Part shown: piece by piece, positions 1-5,575 of the stretch
Numbering within the stretch: the stretch's first letter is position 1
How the letters are laid out: each line of letters opens with the position of its first letter
DNA from: Pseudomonas sp.
GTDB lineage: Bacteria > Pseudomonadota > Gammaproteobacteria > Pseudomonadales > Pseudomonadaceae
Assembly: GCA_026398835.1 (NCBI GenBank)
Contig: JAPLSD010000040.1
Coordinates: 1-5,575 of the forward strand
Direction: 5' to 3'
Length of the DNA: 5,575 bases
Made by a program: the position numbers and the translations under genes
Notes under the pieces: generated by a model
The model's database searches: none
What the model was told of the DNA's origin: nothing
Seen by the model: the letters and a program-made list of their open reading frames with translations, nothing else

Positions 1-223
1 ATCGCAAAGAAATATTTCAACTTCGATATTTACGGCGAGTGAGCGAATCCCCACGAGGCTGTCTGGCCGAGGCGCCACAACTGTCTCGTACCCTGGCCCT
101 GAAAGGTTTCGTCAGCACCCGCCTGGAGGATTACCAACCGGTGCTCGACTACCAGCGCAGCGCGCATGAACTGGGTTATCCGACACTCGCTTGAACCGGC
201 TTCTGGTCGGTCATCAAGACGGG
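1..223. other. Unassigned segment beyond the kdp terminator; possible tail or remnant of a neighbouring gene
   Basis: No gene is identified here. On the plus strand one frame is open from the left edge (position 3) to a TGA at 192-194. From about codon 23 its residues look protein-like (LALKGFVSTRLEDYQPVL, then HELGYPTLA), but I recognise no family and its 5' end is outside the window. A second plus frame is open from position 1 to a TGA at 40-42, ending KKYFNFDIYGE, in a noticeably AT-richer stretch; it could be the last codons of a convergent gene. The two readings use different frames, which fits either a frameshifted remnant or one real gene end plus chance. A minus-strand frame is also open across most of the segment but looks like a shadow. 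No promoter, tRNA or repeat array is seen. Confidence 0.3.
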
Positions 224-247
224 AAAAGCCCAGCTGAATGGCTGGGC
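224..247 (-). terminator. Rho-independent terminator after kdpE
   Basis: On the minus strand a perfect 7-bp GC-rich stem (GCCCAGC / GCTGGGC, positions 241-247 and 228-234) closes a 6-nt loop (CATTCA). It is followed at once by TTTT (positions 227-224) and then CCC. It lies 37 bp past the kdpE stop and in the right orientation to end the kdp transcript. The T-tract is only four bases, so efficiency may be moderate. On the plus strand the stem is not followed by Ts, so it should act in one direction only. Confidence 0.75.
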
Positions 248-284
248 CGAATGGCCTCCACTGAACCCTTCATCAAGGACTCGC

Positions 285-974
285 TTAAGGAACAAAACGA
301 TAGCCAACACCTGTTTCGGTGAGCAGATGGCACGGTTGCGACGGGTCAGCCTCGATCTTCTTGCGCAGGCCTCCCATGAACACGCGTAGATACTGCGTAT
401 CGGCTTGATGGGATGGCCCCCATACCGCCTTAAGTAATTGGAGATGCGTCAGCACTCGGTCCGGGTGAGCGCACAAGTGAGTCAGCAGGCGGTATTCCAG
501 TGGGGTCAGGTGCACGGGGACGCCAGCGCGCTCCACGACGCGCCGCTCCATGTCGATCTGGACATCACCAAAGGTCACGATCGACGTACTTTCAGCACTT
601 TTTACACTCCGGCGCAATTGGGCCCTGACTCGCGCGAGCAGTTCACCCGTGCCGAACGGCTTCACCAGATAGTCATCGGCACCGGTGTCCAGCGCAACGA
701 TCTTGGCGGACTCGGCACTGCGCGCCGACAAGACGATGATCGGAACCTGCGACCAGGTGCGCAGATCGCGGATGAGGTCGACCCCATCGCCATCAGGAAG
801 TCCAAGGTCAAGTATTATGAGGTCGGGACGTCGTGTCCCGGCTTCAATGAGGCCACGCTGAAGGGAGTCTGCCTCATACACCAGCAGCCCCTCGGCCTCG
901 AGCGCCATGCGTACGAAGCGCCGGATTTCAATTTCGTCCTCAACGATCAGGACGCGCAGCGCCGTTTCACTCAT
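285..974 (-). CDS. kdpE: Response regulator KdpE (OmpR/PhoB family)
   Basis: DNA-binding partner of KdpD; when phosphorylated it activates transcription of the kdp pump genes. It has 229 residues (E. coli 225). The receiver domain occupies about 6-120: acidic pair E12/D13 in LIVEDE, phospho-acceptor D56 in ILDLGLPDGDG, switch S83 in VLSARS, and K105 in LVKPFG. The winged-helix domain occupies about 130-229, with HLTPLEYRLL, VLTHLQLLKAVWG, YLRVFMGGLRKKIE and the terminal TGVGYRFVP that is diagnostic of this family. The frame is open upstream to 1064, but the added 30 residues (Cys/His/Arg-rich) do not look like the family and would lie inside kdpD. The ATG at 972-974 has GAGGA 8 nt upstream and gives the normal N terminus. 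The start sits inside the end of kdpD, and the gene ends in TAA 37 bp before a terminator-like hairpin. It is the last gene of the operon. Confidence 0.97.
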   Translation of the reverse strand: MSETALRVLIVEDEIEIRRFVRMALEAEGLLVYEADSLQRGLIEAGTRRPDLIILDLGLPDGDGVDLIRDLRTWSQVPIIVLSARSAESAKIVALDTGADDYLVKPFGTGELLARVRAQLRRSVKSAESTSIVTFGDVQIDMERRVVERAGVPVHLTPLEYRLLTHLCAHPDRVLTHLQLLKAVWGPSHQADTQYLRVFMGGLRKKIEADPSQPCHLLTETGVGYRFVP

Positions 975-3672
975 GATTTTGATCCTCGTCAGTCGACTCC
1001 GGCGACAGTTCGATAATCGGTGGCTCGCCGCGTGGCAGACGCAATGTGAAACGTGCACCGCCATCCGGACGTGTCACGCCGAAAACGGTTCCTCCATGAG
1101 CCTGAGCAATGGCCCGGCTAATGGCAAGTCCCAGCCCGACACCCGGGATCGCGCTTTCCTTTTTGCCGCGCTCGAACTTGCTGAATATCGCTTCCTCATG
1201 CCCTCGCGGCAATCCAGGACCAAAGTCATCGACCCATAACTCAACGGTGTCACTGGTGGCCGCAGCGCCAATTCTGATGGGTGTATCGGGCGGGGTGTAC
1301 TTGCCGGCATTCTCTAGCAAGTTGACGAGAATTCGTTCGATCAACACCGCATCGATGTTCACCAGCGGCAGGTCTTCAGGAAGCGAAACCTGTACCGGGC
1401 GCGCGCCTAAAGCCGGGCGAATGGCCCTCAGCGAGCTGCCCACGACTTCCTCCAAAGGCTGCCATTGGAGATTTAGCGCAACGGCACCGGATTCGAGTCG
1501 CGCCATGTCGAGCAGATTGTTCACCAGTATGTTCATGCGCAACGCTGATTCACGTATTGCATGAGCAATCTCGACTGGCTCGCCGATCAACGGGGGCTTC
1601 GCCAGCGTCAGTGTCTCTGCCAACCCGACCATCGCCGTGAGGGGCGTTCGCAGGTCATGTGAAATCGCAGCAAGCAGCGAGTTACGCAGACGCTCCGACT
1701 CCATCTGAACCGTGGTGTCCTGAGCGACATTGACGTAATGGATTCTTTCGAGCGAGATGGCCAATAGCGAGGCGCATGTGTCGAGCAGGCGTCGCTGCTC
1801 CGGAACGCCCAATCGGGTTGCATCGCGTGGCTGTACTGCCAATACACCGCGTACGCGCATGGGTGCCGACAGCGGCAGGTAGAGTGTGGGGCTGGCCGGA
1901 AGCGTATCGGTGCCCTGTCCTGCCGGCTCGGCTTTATCAAAGGACCATTGGGCAATGGCAGAGTCGACCTCAGGTGTATCACCGGACGTCATGGGCGCCT
2001 GCAGCTTGTCGTTATTGTCCGCGACGAGCAACGCAGACCGTGCATTGAACTCGTCTGCGAGGAAACGCGTCCCGATTTCGGCCACTTGCTCGGTCATTAA
2101 CGCTGCGGATAATTGCCGGGACATCTCATACAGCGCTCGTATGCGATCTTCGCGTTTTTGCGCAACCCGTGCCTGGTAGGTCAGGCCGGCAGTCATTTGA
2201 CCGATCACCAGCGCGACAACGAGCATGACACCGAAGGTCACCAGGTACTGGACGTCGCTGATGGCGAACGAAAAACGCGGTGATACGAAGAAGAAGTCAA
2301 ACGCACCGACCGAGAGGAATGCGGCGAGAACCGCCGGACCGCGGCCGTAGCGAACCGCTATGCCAACGACCGCGAGCAGGAACAGCATCACGATATTGGC
2401 CAGTTCGAACACCTGCAACAGCGGCGTGGCGAGCAAGGTGGTCGCCGCACATATCGCGACACTCATCGCGTAGGCGGACCACACCACGCGACTCTCACTC
2501 CCGACGGCCACCTTCTCGGGTCGTGTCCGTTGTAGCGCCGGGAGTGCTATCTGAACCACATCCAGATCGGTTCCAAGTTCACCGATCCGATCCGCCAGCA
2601 GGCGAGTCCAGGGCCAGCGGCGCGGCGTGGCGTCACGACCCAGCACTACCTTGGAGAGGTTGTGCTGTCGTGCGTACTTGACGAGGGTCTCGGCAACGTC
2701 CTGGCCGGCCAGGGTCGAAATCTGCGCCCCCATCTCTTGGGCGAGTTTCAAGGTGCGCAGGACACGACGTCGTGCGACTTCGGGCAGGCGTTGCAAGGTG
2801 GGTGTCTCGACATAGACGGCATGCCACGGCACGTTGAGTTGGGCCGCCAGACGCGCAGTCGAGCGTACTGTTTTCTCTGTGCCCTCGCCGGGATCGACGC
2901 AGGCCAGCAGAGAATCGCGCGTCCCCCAAACGGGCTGCACCGCACCGCTTTGGCGGTACTGCAGCATCTCGTTGTCGACACGGTCGGCCGTTCGGCGCAG
3001 TGCCAATTCGCGCAGCGCGATGAGGTTACCCTTGCGAAAAAAATTCTGCACCGCATGTTCGGCCTGATGCGCCAGGTAAACCTTGCCCTCCTTCAATCGC
3101 TGCAGCAGGTCGTCGGGTGGCAGGTCCACAATAACGACTTCGTCTGCCGAGTCGAATACATGATCGGGTACCGTCTCCCAAACCCGGATCCCGGTAATAC
3201 CACCGACAATGTCGTTCAGACTTTCGAGATGTTGAACGTTCATTGTCGACCAGACATCAATACCTGAGCTGAGGAGCTCTTCTACATCCTGCCAGCGCTT
3301 TGGATGCCTGGAGCCTGCGAGATTGGAATGCGCCAGTTCGTCTATCAGGATCAGCTCCGGTTTGCGCGCCAGAGCGCCGTCGAGATCGAACTCCGTCAGC
3401 AAACGATCCTTGTAGGTGACTTGTTTGAGTGGCAATTGCTCGAGCCCGACAACCAAGGCTTGCGTCTCGGCCCGCCCATGCGTCTCGACCACGCCGATCA
3501 GTACATCGACATTCTGCCCCTGCGCCGTGCGGGCGGCAGCGAGCATCGCGTAGGTCTTGCCGACACCGGCGCTGGCTCCGAAAAAAATTTTCAGCCGGCC
3601 ACGCTTCGCCTGCAACTCCTCCTCGCGAATCTGCGCCAGCAATTGATCGGGGTCAGGGCGTTGTCCGTCCAT
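967..3672 (-). CDS. kdpD: Sensor histidine kinase KdpD (K+ limitation / ionic stress), full length
   Basis: Membrane-bound sensor kinase that phosphorylates KdpE when K+ is limiting. From the ATG at 3672 it has 901 residues (E. coli 894). In order: an N-terminal cytoplasmic KdpD domain with Walker A GASAGVGKT (32-40) and Walker B LILIDE (107-112); a universal-stress-protein-like domain (about 250-375); four membrane helices (about 396-419, 425-441, 445-463, 476-493); a basic cluster after helix 4 (R502, K506, R507, R510, R512) like the arginine cluster implicated in K+ sensing in E. coli; a GAF-like region (about 515-645); a HisKA domain with ISHDLRTPL, phospho-acceptor H672; and an HATPase domain with N box NLLENA (784-789), G1 DFGPG (816-820) and G2 GVGLGLA (844-850). 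No catalytic motif is missing. A GTG at 3679-3681 would add three residues; I prefer the ATG because of its spaced GGTGG and because the protein then begins MDGQRPDPDQLL, typical of KdpD. It overlaps kdpE by 8 bp. Confidence 0.97.
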   Translation of the reverse strand: MDGQRPDPDQLLAQIREEELQAKRGRLKIFFGASAGVGKTYAMLAAARTAQGQNVDVLIGVVETHGRAETQALVVGLEQLPLKQVTYKDRLLTEFDLDGALARKPELILIDELAHSNLAGSRHPKRWQDVEELLSSGIDVWSTMNVQHLESLNDIVGGITGIRVWETVPDHVFDSADEVVIVDLPPDDLLQRLKEGKVYLAHQAEHAVQNFFRKGNLIALRELALRRTADRVDNEMLQYRQSGAVQPVWGTRDSLLACVDPGEGTEKTVRSTARLAAQLNVPWHAVYVETPTLQRLPEVARRRVLRTLKLAQEMGAQISTLAGQDVAETLVKYARQHNLSKVVLGRDATPRRWPWTRLLADRIGELGTDLDVVQIALPALQRTRPEKVAVGSESRVVWSAYAMSVAICAATTLLATPLLQVFELANIVMLFLLAVVGIAVRYGRGPAVLAAFLSVGAFDFFFVSPRFSFAISDVQYLVTFGVMLVVALVIGQMTAGLTYQARVAQKREDRIRALYEMSRQLSAALMTEQVAEIGTRFLADEFNARSALLVADNNDKLQAPMTSGDTPEVDSAIAQWSFDKAEPAGQGTDTLPASPTLYLPLSAPMRVRGVLAVQPRDATRLGVPEQRRLLDTCASLLAISLERIHYVNVAQDTTVQMESERLRNSLLAAISHDLRTPLTAMVGLAETLTLAKPPLIGEPVEIAHAIRESALRMNILVNNLLDMARLESGAVALNLQWQPLEEVVGSSLRAIRPALGARPVQVSLPEDLPLVNIDAVLIERILVNLLENAGKYTPPDTPIRIGAAATSDTVELWVDDFGPGLPRGHEEAIFSKFERGKKESAIPGVGLGLAISRAIAQAHGGTVFGVTRPDGGARFTLRLPRGEPPIIELSPESTDEDQNHE
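983..987 (-). promoter_or_regulatory. Ribosome binding site of kdpE inside the kdpD 3' end
   Basis: GAGGA on the minus strand lies 8 nt before the ATG at 972-974, within the kdpD codons for the terminal Asp-Glu-Asp-Gln stretch. It decides the kdpE start in favour of this ATG over the long upstream open frame. Confidence 0.75.
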
Positions 3673-3677
3673 CAGGA

Positions 3678-3682
3678 CCACC
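3678..3682 (-). promoter_or_regulatory. Likely weak ribosome binding site of kdpD
   Basis: GGTGG on the minus strand lies 5 nt before the ATG at 3670-3672. It is a modest match to the Shine-Dalgarno consensus. The competing in-frame GTG at 3679-3681 lies inside this element, and its nearest purine-rich run (GAGAG at 3696-3700) is 14 nt away, so the ATG is the better start. Confidence 0.5.
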
Positions 3683-3698
3683 GTGTATAAGTCGGCTC

Positions 3699-4271
3699 TC
3701 AGTGCGAGGCGTCGAGTGCCAGGTTCAGTGCCAGGACGTTGACCCGCGGCTCTCCCAGGAATCCGAGCAGCGGGCCTTCGGAGTGTTCGACAATCAGTGC
3801 GCGCACTCGCTCAAGCGGCAGGTTGCGGATCCGCGCAACCCGGGCCGCCTGGTAATCGGCTGCAACGACACTGATATGTGGGTCGAGTCCACTGGCAGAA
3901 CTGTAGACCAGGTCAGCGGGTGCCGGCGCACTGTTGCCTGGGTCGGCAGCCCGCAGTGCTTCGATACGGCTCTTGACGGCGTCGGCCAAGGCCGGGTTCA
4001 GAGGGCCCAGATTCGATCCACTCGAGGCGCTTGCGTTGTAAGGCATTGGGCTCGTGGCGGAAGGACGGCTCCAAAAGTACTTGGGATCACTGAACGCCTG
4101 GCCTATCAACAGAGAGCCCACCGGCTTGCCGTCCTTCTCGATCAGACTGCCGGCTGCCTGCTGGGGGAAGATCAACCTGGCGATGCCTGTCATGGCCAGC
4201 GGGTAGGCCACACCGGTAATCAGAGACAGTACGATCAGTAACGTCAACGCAGGACGGAGCAAGGATGACAT
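3699..4271 (-). CDS. kdpC: Potassium-transporting ATPase subunit KdpC
   Basis: Small single-pass subunit of the KdpFABC K+ pump, known to stabilise the complex and influence ATP affinity of KdpB. It has 190 residues, the same length as E. coli KdpC. Residues about 7-35 form one N-terminal hydrophobic helix, including [19 protein letters not shown] and ending near IARLIFP. The rest is a periplasmic domain with family hallmarks: GSLLIGQAF and YFWSRPSAT (about 52-73), a Ser/Asn-rich [13 protein letters not shown] (78-90), GLDPHIS (128-134) with [10 protein letters not shown] (143-152), and the C-terminal [18 protein letters not shown]. The ATG at 4269-4271 has a strong AAGGAG Shine-Dalgarno 7 nt upstream, which fixes the start. 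It lies 12 bp after kdpB and 26 bp before kdpD, so it is very likely cotranscribed with both. Confidence 0.98.
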   Translation of the reverse strand: MSSLLRPALTLLIVLSLITGVAYPLAMTGIARLIFPQQAAGSLIEKDGKPVGSLLIGQAFSDPKYFWSRPSATSPMPYNASASSGSNLGPLNPALADAVKSRIEALRAADPGNSAPAPADLVYSSASGLDPHISVVAADYQAARVARIRNLPLERVRALIVEHSEGPLLGFLGEPRVNVLALNLALDASH

Positions 4272-4278
4272 GTGGGCG

Positions 4279-4284
4279 CTCCTT
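4279..4284 (-). promoter_or_regulatory. Ribosome binding site of kdpC, overlapping the kdpB stop
   Basis: AAGGAG on the minus strand ends 7 nt before the kdpC ATG. Its first A is the last base of the kdpB stop codon TGA (4284-4286), giving TGAAGGAG. Ribosomes finishing kdpB therefore arrive on the kdpC initiation site, which suggests translational coupling and matched subunit amounts. Confidence 0.85.
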
Positions 4285-5575
4285 CAAGTCAGACCGACAA
4301 CCGACAAGGTCATGTCGATCAGTTTTATACCAATGAACGGCACAATCACGCCGCCCAGACCGTAGATCAACAGATTGCGGCGCAGCAGCAACGCTGCACC
4401 GACCGGGCGATACTTGACGCCTTTCAACGCCAGAGGGATCAGGAAGACGATGATCAGTGCATTGAAGATCACCGCAGACAACACCGCCGAGTTCGGGCTG
4501 GTGAGCCCCATGACGTTGAGCGCGGAGAGCTGTGGATAGGTGGTGACGAAGGCGGCCGGGATGATCGCGAAGTACTTCGCGATGTCGTTGGCGATCGAAA
4601 AGGTTGTCAATGAGCCTCGGGTCATCAGCATCTGCTTGCCGGTTTCCACCACCTCAATCAACTTGGTCGGGTTGCTGTCGAGGTCGACCATGTTGCCGGC
4701 CTCTTTGGCGGCTTGGGTACCCGAGTTCATCGCCACCGCGACGTCGGCCTGAGCCAATGCCGGCGCATCGTTGGTGCCGTCACCGGTCATCGCGACCAGC
4801 CGACCTTCGCTTTGGTGGCTGCGGATGAGCCGCAACTTGTCCTCGGGCGTCGCTTCGGCCAGGAAGTCATCAACTCCCGCCTCGGCGGCGATCGCCGCCG
4901 CAGTAAGCCGGTTGTCCCCTGTGACCATAATGGTCTTGATTCCCATGCGGCGCAGCTCGGCAAAGCGTTCCTTGATGCCACCTTTGACGATGTCCTTGAG
5001 TTCAATAACACCAAGCACTTTGGTTCCATCTGTCACCACCAGCGGCGTACTGCCACGGCGAGCGACTTCGTCGACGATCGATTGCACTTTCTCCGGAAAG
5101 TTGCCGCCGAGAGCATCAACATGCTTGTGGATCGCTTCGGCCGACCCCTTGCGTATCTGCCGGGATTCCATGTCGACACCGCTCATACGCGTCTGCGCCG
5201 AGAAGTGAACAAAGTGCGCACCGAGCGCGTGGATATCGCGCTCGCGCAGTTTGAACCGCTGTTTTGCCAGCACTACGATGCTGCGGCCTTCGGGGGTTTC
5301 ATCGGCAAGCGAGGCGAGTTGCGCTACGTCGGCCAGTTCCGATTCCTTGACCCCTGGTGCCGGCAGGAACGCCGATGCCTGACGATTACCGAGCGTGATG
5401 GTGCCCGTCTTGTCGAGCAGCAACACGTCGACGTCACCCGCGGCCTCCACCGCCCGCCCCGAGGTGGCAATCACGTTGGCCTCCATCATGCGGCTCATGC
5501 CTGCTACACCCACCGCCGACAATAGGCCGGCAATGGTCGTGGGAATCAGACAAACCAGTAGCGCGACCAGTACGG
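4284..5575 (-). CDS. kdpB: Potassium-transporting ATPase ATP-binding subunit KdpB, 5'-truncated by window edge
   Basis: Catalytic P-type ATPase subunit of the inner-membrane KdpFABC K+ pump; it hydrolyses ATP through a phospho-aspartate. 429 residues are visible and the frame stays open to the right edge. In order: the end of a membrane helix with CLIPTT (the conserved Pro corresponds to E. coli P264), the phosphorylation motif DKTGTIT (Asp at 5412-5414), the nucleotide-binding segment FSAQTRMSG then RKGS, the P-domain motif [19 protein letters not shown] with the helix-5 Asp and Lys (E. coli D583/K586), and hydrophobic C-terminal helices with [17 protein letters not shown]. There are 375 residues after the phosphorylated Asp, the same as in E. 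coli KdpB (682 aa, D307), so this end is complete and apparently free of indels. One difference is visible: the residue matching E. coli D399 is Glu. The TGES actuator loop and first helices lie outside the window. The stop is TGA at 4284-4286, 12 bp before kdpC. Confidence 0.98.
   Translation of the reverse strand, partial: VLVALLVCLIPTTIAGLLSAVGVAGMSRMMEANVIATSGRAVEAAGDVDVLLLDKTGTITLGNRQASAFLPAPGVKESELADVAQLASLADETPEGRSIVVLAKQRFKLRERDIHALGAHFVHFSAQTRMSGVDMESRQIRKGSAEAIHKHVDALGGNFPEKVQSIVDEVARRGSTPLVVTDGTKVLGVIELKDIVKGGIKERFAELRRMGIKTIMVTGDNRLTAAAIAAEAGVDDFLAEATPEDKLRLIRSHQSEGRLVAMTGDGTNDAPALAQADVAVAMNSGTQAAKEAGNMVDLDSNPTKLIEVVETGKQMLMTRGSLTTFSIANDIAKYFAIIPAAFVTTYPQLSALNVMGLTSPNSAVLSAVIFNALIIVFLIPLALKGVKYRPVGAALLLRRNLLIYGLGGVIVPFIGIKLIDMTLSVVGLT

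Noticed and set aside
228..247. The hairpin as a plus-strand (bidirectional) terminator
   Set aside because: On the plus strand the stem is followed by CGAATGG with no T-tract, so it only fits minus-strand termination.
185..286. Direct repeat ACTCGCTT at 185-192 and 279-286 as a possible insertion scar
   Set aside because: Eight bases is easily chance in this length, no terminal inverted repeats or transposase are present between them, and the second copy overlaps the kdpE stop.
438..1016. 192-codon plus-strand open frame antisense to kdpE
   Set aside because: It lies opposite a complete, well-conserved kdpE and has no recognisable domain or convincing ribosome binding site.
975..1064. Thirty-residue N-terminal extension of KdpE
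   Set aside because: The extension is Cys/His/Arg-rich, lies inside kdpD, and would bypass an ATG that has a good Shine-Dalgarno and gives the standard KdpE N terminus.
2140..3672. KdpD N-terminal half as a separate or fused novel ATPase / stress protein
   Set aside because: The Walker-containing domain, the universal-stress-like domain and four helices in this order are the normal KdpD architecture, in one unbroken frame with the kinase.
3429..4241. 270-codon plus-strand open frame spanning the 5' part of kdpD and most of kdpC
   Set aside because: It is wholly antisense to two genes with clear family motifs, is rich in Arg, Pro and His as expected of a GC-rich shadow frame, and shows no domain.
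5520..5522. TTG at 5520-5522 as a start of kdpB
   Set aside because: The frame continues upstream to the window edge with residues typical of KdpB ([11 protein letters not shown]), so this is an internal Leu codon.
4713..5525. 270-codon plus-strand open frame antisense to kdpB
   Set aside because: It mirrors the KdpB coding frame and its protein is low-complexity His/Arg-rich with no motif; a codon-bias shadow.

Overview
This window is the 3' part of a chromosomal kdp operon, which encodes high-affinity K+ uptake and its own sensor/regulator pair. All genes lie on the minus strand. Read in the direction of transcription (high to low coordinates) they are kdpB (3' part only; its 5' end lies beyond the right edge), kdpC, kdpD and kdpE. 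The DNA is GC-rich (roughly 60% by eye). The proteins match the proteobacterial (Escherichia/Pseudomonas-type) Kdp families closely in motif and length, so a gamma- or betaproteobacterium is likely. The sequence alone does not fix the genus.

Layout: 4284-5575 is the C-terminal two-thirds of KdpB, the P-type ATPase subunit. 3699-4271 is KdpC. 967-3672 is the full-length sensor kinase KdpD, and 285-974 is the response regulator KdpE. Spacing is tight: 12 bp between kdpB and kdpC (the kdpC Shine-Dalgarno overlaps the kdpB stop), 26 bp between kdpC and kdpD, and an 8-bp overlap between kdpD and kdpE. A GC-rich 7-bp hairpin followed by a T-tract lies 37 bp past the kdpE stop and reads as the operon's intrinsic terminator. 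Positions 1-223, beyond it, hold no gene I can identify.

How it works together: KdpB, with KdpA and KdpC, forms the K+-importing ATPase complex (kdpA is presumably just outside the right edge). KdpD senses K+ limitation or ionic stress and phosphorylates KdpE, which activates the promoter upstream of kdpA/kdpF. That promoter is not in the window. Having kdpDE on the same strand directly after kdpC means transcription of the pump can also raise the amount of its regulators. I found no sign of an undescribed system. The only unexplained DNA is the short left-hand segment.
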